Assembly (NCBI RefSeq): GCF_001636315.1
Contig: NZ_KV440949.1
Span: forward strand, 584,203 to 648,202
Length of the DNA stretch: 64,000 nt
Direction of reading: 5' to 3'
DNA from: Neobacillus mesonae
GTDB taxonomy: Bacteria > Bacillota > Bacilli > Bacillales > Cytobacillaceae
Of this stretch, positions 56,619 through 64,000 are shown piece by piece; position 1 is the first letter of the stretch; each line of letters begins with the position of its first letter. The notes under the pieces were generated by a model. The model made no database searches. It had not been told where the DNA came from and was given only the letters and a program-made list of their open reading frames with translations. The position numbers were made by a program, and so were the translations under genes.

Positions 56619-57038
56619 TTATTGCGGCTGCAAAATGAATTCCAGCGGCGAGCGCAGCTCATATTCATTCTTTTGATGCAGTGCCGCGAAAATTTCAGGT
56701 AATTTAACGAAGTTAACATCTTGAAAATAAGCAGCAAATTCATGTTTTGAATTAATATAAATTCGTTTCCGGCCTCGTAACCCTGGATTTTTCAGGAGAC
56801 ATACAAGGGCTACAATATCCTTGAAATTCACCTCATAGCCATCCTGTGCAAAAACTGGGTCCTGATTAAAAGGCGTAAATTCCGGAAAAATCTCTTCGAA
56901 ATATCTTACATACAATACATGAAGTGTTTTTTCAACCCCATCTTCCACAAAGGTTAGTTCACTCCTGTTAAAGAAATCTTCCGAAGTATTGGATTTTGCT
57001 TTTTCCAATTCATATCCTTTACATTCTTTAATTAGCAA
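56619..57038 (-). CDS. Unknown 139-residue protein
   Basis: I do not recognise this protein. It is soluble, acidic and of mixed alpha/beta character, with no signal peptide, membrane segment or catalytic motif. Stretches such as TLHVLYVRYFEEIFPEFTPF and NFKDIVALVCLLKNPGLRGR look well structured. It starts with TTG and has AAGGAG ten bases upstream, and it ends at a terminator, so it looks like a real single-gene unit. It stands where ypuI lies in B. subtilis but shows no likeness to YpuI. Confidence 0.65.
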   Translation of the reverse strand: MLIKECKGYELEKAKSNTSEDFFNRSELTFVEDGVEKTLHVLYVRYFEEIFPEFTPFNQDPVFAQDGYEVNFKDIVALVCLLKNPGLRGRKRIYINSKHEFAAYFQDVNFVKLPEIFAALHQKNEYELRSPLEFILQPQ

Positions 57039-57118
57039 CTTAATCCCGCTCCTTATTAAATCCTATAGATACATATCATAACTATTATTTTAGCATAAAA
57101 GAGCTTGGGTTTGATATG

Positions 57119-57706
57119 TTAAGAATTTAAGGTTTCTTGAAATTTCTCAAAAAACAGGTCGGCTTCCTCCTGGACATAGTCTTCCTCAACTTTTTCCGGA
57201 AGCTTCGGAAGCTCTTCTAAGCTTTTCAGCCCAAAATAATCAAGAAATTCTTTCGTTGTTCCATATAAATAAGCGCGGCCGGCGCCCTCTGCTCGCCCTA
57301 CCTCTTTAATTAAGGCTTTTGCCATCAGTGTATGCAGCGGTCTTTCCGTCTTTACACCGCGGATTCCTTCAATTTCAGCACGTGTAATCGGCTGTTTATA
57401 AGCAACGATTGCTAATGTTTCGAGGGCTGCCTGCGATAATGTTGATGTGTTTGGAGAATCCACAAGCTTTTTTAAGTAATCAGCGTTTTCTTTCTTGGTT
57501 GCAAGCTGAAATGTCCCTGCCAATTGAACAATCATAATCCCTCTGTTTTCATTGTCGGCATACTCCCGCTTTAGGTCCTCTATAATTTCATTTGCCTCGA
57601 ATTCATCTACATCCAAAACCTCGGCAATTTGCTTCAATGTAAGTCCTTCATCCCCGGCCGCAAATAACAGGCTTTCAAGGATGCTTGTCCAATTAATAAT
57701 TTCCAA
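57119..57706 (-). CDS. scpB: Segregation and condensation protein B
   Basis: ScpB is a winged-helix subunit of the SMC-ScpAB condensin that organises the chromosome. The 195 residues include two winged helices, with [20 protein letters not shown] at the start and [20 protein letters not shown] followed by [20 protein letters not shown] chose the TTG at 57706, preceded by GGGAG at good spacing and giving the usual length. It overlaps the end of scpA by 14 bases. Confidence 0.95.
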   Translation of the reverse strand: MEIINWTSILESLLFAAGDEGLTLKQIAEVLDVDEFEANEIIEDLKREYADNENRGIMIVQLAGTFQLATKKENADYLKKLVDSPNTSTLSQAALETLAIVAYKQPITRAEIEGIRGVKTERPLHTLMAKALIKEVGRAEGAGRAYLYGTTKEFLDYFGLKSLEELPKLPEKVEEDYVQEEADLFFEKFQETLNS

Positions 57707-58463
57707 CCACTTCTCTCCCTTCCTTTGCAGCTTCCACATAAATTTCTCCAAAATTCCCATCCTGCTCAACATCAATCTTTTTCCGCTTCATAAGCTCTAA
57801 CAATGCTAAAAAAGTCACAACAATATGTCCTTTTGTCGGCTCAGGAAATAAATCATTAAAATTTTTCCGTCCTTTTAGCTGTTTTAAATCATCCATAATT
57901 TCAGACATTCTAGTTTCAATCGATATTTCCTGACGGGCAATTTTTGTTGCCAATGGCCTTTGCAGTTTCTTTCTGCGCATTAATTTTTGAAGGGCTGCCA
58001 ACATATCGTACAACGATACATTGATTTCTGATTTGCTTGGCTGTATCTCCTTAGCAAATACCGACAGATCACTTGGAGGCTTTGTAAACATCAGCCCCCG
58101 ATCCTCCTCCATTGATTTCAAATCTTGAGCGGCCTCTTTAAATTTGCGGTATTCAACCAGACGCTCTACAAGCTCGTCCCGCGGATCTTCCTCAAACGAA
58201 ATTTCTTCATCATTTTCATTAAAATCCTCTTCATGTTTAGGAAGAAGCATTTTACTTTTAATAGCTAGCAAGGTTGCGGCCATTACTAGATACTCACTTG
58301 CGATATCAAGCCTCAGTTCCTTCATAGTATGGATATATAGAAGATACTGCTCAGTTATTTGAGCCACCGGAATATCATAAATATCTATTTCAAGACGATT
58401 AATTAAATGAAGCAATAAATCCAACGGGCCTTCAAAGGCATCTATTTTCACCTGATACGGCAT
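57693..58463 (-). CDS. scpA: Segregation and condensation protein A
   Basis: ScpA is the kleisin subunit that bridges the SMC heads in condensin. The N-terminal domain opens with [20 protein letters not shown] and continues [16 protein letters not shown] central acidic linker (about residues 78-100) and a C-terminal winged helix (about 175-256) follow. The length of 256 residues is typical. It is the first gene of scpA-scpB. Confidence 0.96.
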   Translation of the reverse strand: MPYQVKIDAFEGPLDLLLHLINRLEIDIYDIPVAQITEQYLLYIHTMKELRLDIASEYLVMAATLLAIKSKMLLPKHEEDFNENDEEISFEEDPRDELVERLVEYRKFKEAAQDLKSMEEDRGLMFTKPPSDLSVFAKEIQPSKSEINVSLYDMLAALQKLMRRKKLQRPLATKIARQEISIETRMSEIMDDLKQLKGRKNFNDLFPEPTKGHIVVTFLALLELMKRKKIDVEQDGNFGEIYVEAAKEGREVVGNY

Positions 58464-58732
58464 AACTTTTCACCAAAATTCTCGAAATTAATTCATTGAC
58501 TATTATAGAGGATTCGTTTAGGTTATCCAATAAAAAAATAATTACGACAGTGGTCATTGCGTGAATTCATGATATTCGCCCATAACACTGGACAAATCCC
58601 CTACATATGATGTTAAGGAAAACTCGCCTTATGGCGAACCTCTTTAGGTAAAGAAAAAAATCATTTTGTATAAAAATGATACCATTCAATCCTATTGAGG
58701 AGTATAAAAAATTTTTATAGGAGGTATTCGTT
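58464..58732. other. Spacer between scpA and the YjcZ-type gene
   Basis: About 270 bases between divergent units. A short inverted repeat (ATCATTTTGTATAAAAATGAT, about 58659-58679) lies close to the small plus-strand gene. No sigma factor can be named with confidence for either side. Confidence 0.4.
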
Positions 58733-58834
58733 ATGGCTGATGGTTTTGTAGCAGGTGGATTCGGAGCCGGATTTGCGTTAATTGTCGTACTGTTTATTTT
58801 ATTAATTATCGTTGGTGCGGCTTGGGTTTGGTAA
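58733..58834 (+). CDS. YjcZ-type tiny membrane protein
   Basis: This 33-residue protein opens MADGFVAGGFGAGFALIVVL and ends with GAAWVW. It has a Gly/Phe-rich head and one hydrophobic span, the form of the YjcZ/YuzJ-type sporulation microproteins of bacilli. A TAGGAGGT site lies eight bases upstream and a terminator follows, so it is a complete single-gene unit. Its role is unknown. Confidence 0.85.
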   Translation: MADGFVAGGFGAGFALIVVLFILLIIVGAAWVW

Positions 58835-58893
58835 TTTAACGAGGTATGCCGAATATAAAAAGGAAAAATTCCTTTAATGGATAGCAAACGAAG

Positions 58894-58915
58894 TGCCCGT
58901 CATCTTTGACGGGCA
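58894..58915 (+). terminator. Terminator after the YjcZ-type gene
   Basis: TGCCCGTCA and TGACGGGCA form a 9-bp stem with a 4-base loop, followed by TTTTAATTT. Confidence 0.85.
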
Positions 58916-58990
58916 TTTTAATTTCATGTAATACAATTTAGAAAGTCTTAATGTGATAAACTGGAGTAAAAAGAAATAGGGGGAAATCTG

Positions 58991-59512
58991 TTGTATCCAA
59001 AAGAATATATCGATTTTTTAATCCATTTTCATGGGGATCGGGATTACTTTGAATGTCATGAAATTCTTGAGGACTATTGGAAAGAAATCGATCCAGGAAA
59101 TAAAGACTCCCAATGGGTCGGGCTTATTTTATTTGCGGTATCAACCTATCATCACCGCAGAGGGAATTTCAAAGGGGCAAAAAGAACTTTGGAAAAAGCG
59201 CTGAGAATATTCCGTACACACCCTGATTCTTTATCTATGTTAGGAATAGATGGTACTGTGTTATTTGAATTAATAAACGAGCGATTACGAATGATTGAAA
59301 CAGAAAAGGAATATACGAGCTTTTCGTTCCCGCTAAATGATCCTCACCTTTTGGAGACATGTCTGAAAAGCTGCCGTGAGCATGGCTTTGAATGGGGAAA
59401 AGATAGTGATTTAACAAACGACAGCCTGATTCACCGTCATTCATTACGGGATCGTACTAATGTTATTGAGGAACGGAATAGAATGCTGACAGCAAAAAGA
59501 GGCGGCAAATAA
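58991..59512 (+). CDS. ypuF: DUF309 protein YpuF
   Basis: This 173-residue soluble protein has the DUF309 signature, with FHGDRDYFECHEILEDYWKE (about residues 13-32) and LILFAVSTYHHRRGNFKGAK. The conserved His, Glu and Cys residues suggest a metal or catalytic site, but the family has no known function. It starts with a TTG preceded by AGGGGGAA. It lies between scpA and ribT, as in B. subtilis, but ypuD is missing. Confidence 0.88.
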   Translation: MYPKEYIDFLIHFHGDRDYFECHEILEDYWKEIDPGNKDSQWVGLILFAVSTYHHRRGNFKGAKRTLEKALRIFRTHPDSLSMLGIDGTVLFELINERLRMIETEKEYTSFSFPLNDPHLLETCLKSCREHGFEWGKDSDLTNDSLIHRHSLRDRTNVIEERNRMLTAKRGGK

Positions 59513-59530
59513 GTATTTGCCGCCTCTTTT
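59495..59530. terminator. Bidirectional terminator between ypuF and ribT
   Basis: AAAAGAGGCGGCAAATA and TATTTGCCGCCTCTTTT form a 17-bp perfect stem with a 2-base loop and include the ypuF stop codon. Confidence 0.9.
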
Positions 59531-59534
59531 CTGT

Positions 59535-59894
<360 letters not shown>

Positions 59895-59907
59895 TCATTA
59901 AATTAAA

Positions 59908-59932
59908 TAAACCGAACGATGCAATCGGTTTA
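59908..59932. repeat. Inverted repeat just upstream of ribT
   Basis: TAAACCGA and TCGGTTTA form an 8-bp stem with a 9-base loop, 23 bases before the ribT ATG. It has no T run. It may be an operator or a leader hairpin. Confidence 0.4.
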
Positions 59933-60057
59933 ACAATAGTATATTTTTTCCAAAAAAATCAAATAATAAACCATTTATTTATTATATGTAGGTTAAAAAG
60001 ATAATGTTCTTTCAGCTCGCATACCCAAACCGCTTTAGTAAAATGAAAAATGCCCGA

Positions 60058-60150
60058 TTATTTTGGAACGATAAACATCCAGTAAATGGCTCCCCAAATT
60101 AAGGAAATAGCTACTAGAATACCAAATAATATCCAATTATTTCTTCTCAT
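60058..60150 (-). CDS. Tiny single-span membrane protein (30 residues)
   Basis: The frame encodes MRRNNWILFGILVAISLIWG followed by AIYWMFIVPK. It has a basic N-terminus, one hydrophobic span and a short tail, and the ATG is preceded by a GGGGGAAGG site at about eight bases. I do not recognise the family. It is between ribT and ypuA, on the minus strand. The strong ribosome-binding site and clean topology support a real gene; the product could be a membrane microprotein. Confidence 0.6.
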   Translation of the reverse strand: MRRNNWILFGILVAISLIWGAIYWMFIVPK

Positions 60151-60383
60151 AAAAAACCTTCCCCCAAAATAATTATACAGTTTCCGGCTGCCAGATACTA
60201 TTCCCAAACAAATTACTCATTGGCTACATTCTACAACAAATCATAAAAATAATCCATTTTCCGCAAAAAATTATAGTTTTAAGGTCAACTATGAAACTTC
60301 TAATTTGTTTTTTTCGTTAAATATTATGGAATCGGTTATATTATTACTAGAGCAAGTGCAAGCCAACAACAAGGAGGAATTTC

Positions 60384-61247
60384 ATGAGAAAACTACTAAT
60401 ACTGCTGTTTAGTATCTGTATGTTTATTTATCCTATTCAAAGTTTTGCCGACATGGCTGAGGGTGACATGATTGTCACACTTGGTGAAAATTTAACGGAA
60501 GTGCAAAAAAACGGCCTCTTATCAGAAATGGGTGCGCCAAAGGATGTGCAGATTGTCACAGTATCCAACCAAGAAGAACATCAATACCTAGGCAAATATA
60601 TCGCAAAATCTCTGATTGGCACTAAGGCCATTTCTTCGTCTGCCATCACGATTGCCCCAAAAGGCTCTGGAATAACGGTGAAAACGAAAAATATTAATTG
60701 GGTTACCGATGAAATGTATGTCAATGCCCTAATTACCGCGGGCGTAAAAGATGCAAATATTTACATTACTGCTCCGATTTCCGTATCTGGAACCGCCGCT
60801 TTGACAGGGATTATTAAAGCATACGAAATCTCTGCAGACAAAACCATTCCGGAAGAAGTGAAACAAGCAGCCAATCAGGAAATGGTCGAAACCGCTAAGC
60901 TGGGAGACTCTATTGGAGAAGAGAATGCCGCAGCATTAATTGCAAAAGTAAAAGAAGAAATTGCAAAAAACAAACCGAAAAACGATGAGGAACTGCGAAA
61001 AATTATTGAACAAGCGGCCAAAGACCTGAATGTCAGCTTAAGTGAAAAAGAAATGCAGCGACTTATTGACTTATTTAATAAACTAAAGAACCTGGATATT
61101 GACTGGAATCAGGTTAGCGATCAATTGAACAAGGCAAAGGATCGTATCTCAAAATTTCTTCACTCCGAAGAGGGGCAAGGTTTTCTTGAAAAAATTAAGC
61201 AATTCTTTATTTGGTTAATTGATTGGATCAAATCCATCTTTTCATAA
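60384..61247 (+). CDS. ypuA: Secreted protein YpuA (DUF1002)
   Basis: This 287-residue protein has a signal peptide (about residues 1-22, ending QSFAD) and a DUF1002 domain (about 28-270, MIVTLGENLTEVQKNGLLSE, then YITAPISVSGTAALTGIIKA). A hydrophobic C-terminal end (FFIWLIDWIKSIFS) could be a membrane contact. The function is unknown; YpuA of B. subtilis is linked to envelope stress sigma factors. An AAGGAGG site precedes the ATG and a terminator follows. Confidence 0.92.
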   Translation: MRKLLILLFSICMFIYPIQSFADMAEGDMIVTLGENLTEVQKNGLLSEMGAPKDVQIVTVSNQEEHQYLGKYIAKSLIGTKAISSSAITIAPKGSGITVKTKNINWVTDEMYVNALITAGVKDANIYITAPISVSGTAALTGIIKAYEISADKTIPEEVKQAANQEMVETAKLGDSIGEENAAALIAKVKEEIAKNKPKNDEELRKIIEQAAKDLNVSLSEKEMQRLIDLFNKLKNLDIDWNQVSDQLNKAKDRISKFLHSEEGQGFLEKIKQFFIWLIDWIKSIFS

Positions 61248-61254
61248 CCAAAAA

Positions 61255-61278
61255 GGGCTGCCGAATTCTCGGCAGCTC
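61255..61278. terminator. Bidirectional terminator between ypuA and lysA
   Basis: GCTGCCGA and TCGGCAGC, extended by GG/CT pairs, form the stem. TTTTATTT follows on the plus side and TTTTTGG on the minus side. Confidence 0.85.
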
Positions 61279-61282
61279 TGTT

Positions 61283-62587
61283 TTATTTCAATGGTAAATC
61301 TAATTTGATCAAATCTTCATATGATTCTCTTTTTACAACGAGAGTTGCGTTTCCATTTTCTACAAACACAACCGCAGGCCTTGGGATCCGGTTATAATTA
61401 TTTGCCATGGAATAGCCATATGCACCGGTACAAAAAACTGCGAGAAGATCATCCTTTCCAGCTTCCGGCAAAGGTAAATCCCATATCAGCATGTCCCCTG
61501 ATTCACAGCATTTTCCGGCGATGGAAACCGTATCACTTGTTTGGGCTAACGGTTTATTGGCGAGAACCGCTTCATACTTTGCTTGGTATAAAGCTGGTCT
61601 GATATTGTCACTCATTCCGCCGTCAACCGCTAAATATTTTCTAACCTCCGGAACATCCTTAGAAGACCCAATTTTATAAAGTGTTATTCCTGCATCACCA
61701 ACTAGAGAGCGTCCTGGTTCAATCCAGATTTCCGGCATTTGCAGCGAATTTTGGTCAATTAGCAGCTTAACCTCTTTGATAATCGCACTTACATATTGCG
61801 CCGGAGGAATTGGTTCATCCTCGTTTGTATAACGGATTCCAAAACCGCCGCCTAAATTTAAAACCTCCGCTTCAAAAGCAAGTTTTTGCTTCCATTCCGT
61901 CATTTTCTCGACAATTTTTCGAGCGGCAAGCAAGAAACCGGTTGTTTCAAAAATTTGCGAACCAATATGACAATGAAGTCCGAGGACATTAAAATAGTCA
62001 TACGGCAGCACTTCTGCAAGTGCCTCTTCAGCTTGGCCATTTTGCAGGTCAAAGCCAAACTTGGAATCCTCCTGCCCAGTTAAAATATAATCATGCGTAT
62101 GGGCTTCTATACCTGGCGTCACTCTTAATAGAATATTAACCTTCGTTGATTTTTCTGAACAAATATCTTTTAAAAGCTCTATTTCATGAAAATTATCAAT
62201 CACAATGCAGCCGATCTGGTGTTCTAATGCCATTTCCAATTCTTCTCTGCTTTTATTGTTGCCATGAAAATGAATCCTTTCAGCAGGGAATCCCGCGGTT
62301 ATTGCTGTATACAATTCACCGCCGGAAACAACATCCAGTGATAACCCTTCTTCCTCAGCAAGCTGTACCATTGCCACTGTCGAGAATGCTTTACTCGCAT
62401 ACGCCACCTGAGCCCTTACCTGTTGTTCTTCAAAGGCTTGTTTAAATCCGCGGGCTCTTTCTCGAATTAAGGCAACATCATAAACGTATAGGGGAGTGCC
62501 AAAGTTTTTTGCTAATTCTAAGGAATCCACTCCTCCAATTTCCAAATGTCCGTTATTATTGACTCCTGTTGTTCCGTAAAAATACAT
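61283..62587 (-). CDS. lysA: Diaminopimelate decarboxylase
   Basis: This PLP enzyme decarboxylates meso-diaminopimelate to lysine. The PLP lysine is in AYASKAF (about residues 61-67), GGGFGI lies at the phosphate-binding site (about 250-255), EPGRSLVGDAG is near 300 and the dimer-site CESGD and YGYSMANNYN motifs follow, in 434 residues. I chose the ATG at 62587 with GAGAGG upstream. It follows spoVAF as in B. subtilis, but a terminator at 62652-62686 separates them. No lysine riboswitch is seen. Confidence 0.96.
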   Translation of the reverse strand: MYFYGTTGVNNNGHLEIGGVDSLELAKNFGTPLYVYDVALIRERARGFKQAFEEQQVRAQVAYASKAFSTVAMVQLAEEEGLSLDVVSGGELYTAITAGFPAERIHFHGNNKSREELEMALEHQIGCIVIDNFHEIELLKDICSEKSTKVNILLRVTPGIEAHTHDYILTGQEDSKFGFDLQNGQAEEALAEVLPYDYFNVLGLHCHIGSQIFETTGFLLAARKIVEKMTEWKQKLAFEAEVLNLGGGFGIRYTNEDEPIPPAQYVSAIIKEVKLLIDQNSLQMPEIWIEPGRSLVGDAGITLYKIGSSKDVPEVRKYLAVDGGMSDNIRPALYQAKYEAVLANKPLAQTSDTVSIAGKCCESGDMLIWDLPLPEAGKDDLLAVFCTGAYGYSMANNYNRIPRPAVVFVENGNATLVVKRESYEDLIKLDLPLK

Positions 62588-62651
62588 TCCCTTCCCTCTC
62601 TCCATAACGACTCACTACAGTTTATGTAGACAATCTTAAAAGATAATAAAC

Positions 62652-62686
62652 AAATAGACAGAATCCGCAAAAGATACTGCCTATTT
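62652..62686 (-). terminator. Terminator after spoVAF
   Basis: AAATAGGCAG and CTGTCTATTT (one G-T pair) form a 10-bp stem with a 15-base loop, followed on the minus strand by GTTTATTATCTTTT. Confidence 0.6.
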
Positions 62687-62763
62687 TTCTTATTCATCCT
62701 TAATTTAATTAAAATTACTGTAGCATAACTCTTCCCATTCTGCAATTTTTTCTTTCAATATTT

Positions 62764-64000
62764 TCAACTTTCAGGCGGCTGTCTGTAGCGATTTCTTGGG
62801 TGCACAATACTTGGTCTTAGTATTGAACCAGGTATTGCCCTGCGGAAGATAATTTGCAGGAATCCTTTCGGTTCAAACGGCAAGAAAGGCCATAAATACG
62901 GTGTGTTTAGTGCACGCATTTGTGCCAGGTAAATAAGCCATAATGTTGCACCTATCATGAATCCCGGAAGATGGAAGAAGGCCGTTAGCAGCATTAACAG
63001 CATTCTGGCAATTTTATTGGCAACACTTAATTCATAACTTGGTGTTGTAAACGTTCCGATTCCAGCTACCGCCACATAGAGGATGACCTCCGGTACGAAA
63101 AGACCGACATCAATGGCGATCTGGCCGATCAATACGGCAGCAATTAAGCCCATGGCCGTTGATAACGGTGTCGGTGTATGAATCGCAGCAATCCGTAAAA
63201 ATTCTATACCAAAGTCTGCCATAAACAATTGAATCAATATCGGAATATTCGTTTGCTTATTTGGCCCGATAAATGACAGTTTTTCCGGCAAAAATGACGG
63301 TTCTAACACAAGTAAGAGCCATAATGGCAATAGGAAGATAGAAGTGAACACACCTAAAAAACGCGTCCAGCGGACAAACGTCCCCATCGCCGGCGATTCA
63401 CGAAATTCTTCCGCATGCTGAACATGGTGAAAAAATGTTGTTGGTGTAATAATGACACTTGGTGATGTATCACAAAATATGACAACATGCCCCTCTAATA
63501 TATGGGCAGCTGCTACATCGGCTCTTTCCGTATATCTAACAATAGGATATGGATTCCACCCTTGCCTGACAATAAATTCCTCGAGCGTTTTATCTGCCAT
63601 TGGAATTCCATCGATATCAATTGCCTGCAGTTCTTTTCTAAGGATATTTAATAAGTCCGGATCGGCAACATCCTGGAGATAAGAAAGGGCAACATCTGTC
63701 TTGGAACGCTTTCCAACTTTAAGCATTTCAAAGCGAAGCCGTTCATCACGGATCCTTCTTCTTGTTAAAGCTGTATTCATCACAATATTTTCAACAAATC
63801 CGTCACGGGCCCCCCTAACCACCTTTTCTGTATCAGGTTCCATTGGCGAGCGGCCAGGATAGCTGCGGACATCGATAATAAATGCTGTATTTTCACCCTC
63901 AACGACGACACCAATTAAACCGGATAGCACCTGAGTGACAAGTTTATCCAGTTCCTGTGTATATTCCACTGATTGATTAACCAGTCTATTATCAATCAGC
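62764..64000 (-). CDS. spoVAF: SpoVAF, GerA-family spore membrane protein (5' end outside window)
   Basis: This is the last gene of the spoVA operon, whose products carry dipicolinic acid in and out of the spore. SpoVAF itself resembles GerA germinant-receptor A subunits. The visible part, over 401 residues, has a soluble domain with SYPGRSPMEPDTEKVVRGAR and FCDTSPSVIITPTTFFHHVQ, then about five membrane spans and the Pro-rich end typical of the family. The frame stays open to the right edge, so the true start lies outside. A terminator follows at 62652-62686. Confidence 0.94.
   Translation of the reverse strand, partial: LIDNRLVNQSVEYTQELDKLVTQVLSGLIGVVVEGENTAFIIDVRSYPGRSPMEPDTEKVVRGARDGFVENIVMNTALTRRRIRDERLRFEMLKVGKRSKTDVALSYLQDVADPDLLNILRKELQAIDIDGIPMADKTLEEFIVRQGWNPYPIVRYTERADVAAAHILEGHVVIFCDTSPSVIITPTTFFHHVQHAEEFRESPAMGTFVRWTRFLGVFTSIFLLPLWLLLVLEPSFLPEKLSFIGPNKQTNIPILIQLFMADFGIEFLRIAAIHTPTPLSTAMGLIAAVLIGQIAIDVGLFVPEVILYVAVAGIGTFTTPSYELSVANKIARMLLMLLTAFFHLPGFMIGATLWLIYLAQMRALNTPYLWPFLPFEPKGFLQIIFRRAIPGSILRPSIVHPRNRYRQPPES

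Noticed and set aside
62588-62763. Possible lysine riboswitch before lysA
   Set aside because: The leader is too short and lacks the conserved lysine-box sequences; only the spoVAF terminator and ordinary spacer are seen.

Overview
The window is a chromosomal segment of an endospore-forming, low-GC Gram-positive bacterium of the family Bacillaceae. Support comes from the sporulation and germination genes (spoIVA, sleB, ypeB, cotJABC, spmAB, dacB, spoVAF), a menaquinone-linked cytochrome bc complex, bacillithiol disulfide reductase, TRAP, and a gene order that follows the Bacillus subtilis qcr-to-spoVA region almost gene for gene. The genus cannot be fixed from the sequence; a Neobacillus- or Mesobacillus-like species is only a guess. 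No rRNA, tRNA, CRISPR array, prophage or intact insertion sequence was seen.

Layout. 1-4.1 kb: 3' part of the qcr operon (qcrA, ypiF), then ypiB-ypiA and an unknown protein. 4.2-10.5 kb: aromatic amino-acid block aroC-aroB-aroH-hisC-tyrA-aroA, transcribed leftwards. 10.6-15.3 kb: ndk, the menaquinone side-chain cluster hepS-menG-hepT, folE-mtrB and hbs. 15.6-21.9 kb: spoIVA, yphF, yphE, gpsA, der, yphA and, divergent, the tiny ypzI. 22-28.2 kb: fni, the S1-like ypfD, plsC, cmk, ypfB and the germination pair sleB-ypeB. 28.2-29.16 kb: an insertion scar holding a decayed IS1182-type transposase, a GC-rich palindromic repeat, a deleted copy of that repeat, and an inverted pair of terminator-like hairpins. 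29.1-42 kb: prsW, ansA, ypdA, gudB, mecB, ypbG, a CBS-domain protein, the rightward cotJABC operon, ypbF-ypbE-ypbD-recS-ypbB and rightward fer. 42-44.2 kb: ribU under an FMN riboswitch, an M23/LysM cell-wall peptidase and a second interspersed repeat. 44.2-52.1 kb: sigX-rsiX, resDE and resABC. 52.3-58.5 kb: rluB, dacB-spmA-spmB, an extended superoxide dismutase, an unknown protein and scpA-scpB. 58.7-64 kb: a YjcZ-type microprotein, ypuF, an orphan ribT, a 30-residue membrane microprotein, ypuA, lysA and the 3' part of spoVAF.

How the genes work together. Most of the window is core genome. Respiration is the strongest thread: QcrA, heptaprenyl diphosphate synthase and MenG (menaquinone), ResABC (cytochrome c maturation) and the ResDE regulators. 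A second thread is the shikimate-to-Phe/Tyr pathway. A third is spore formation and germination.

The main novelty is in departures from the reference order. The trp operon, cheR, ypfA, ypuI and ribDEAH are absent from the positions they hold in B. subtilis. Two proteins are unrecognised (3205-4104 and 56619-57038). Four very short genes are present, and the sleB upstream region has been rebuilt by a decayed mobile element. No clearly new multi-gene system was found.
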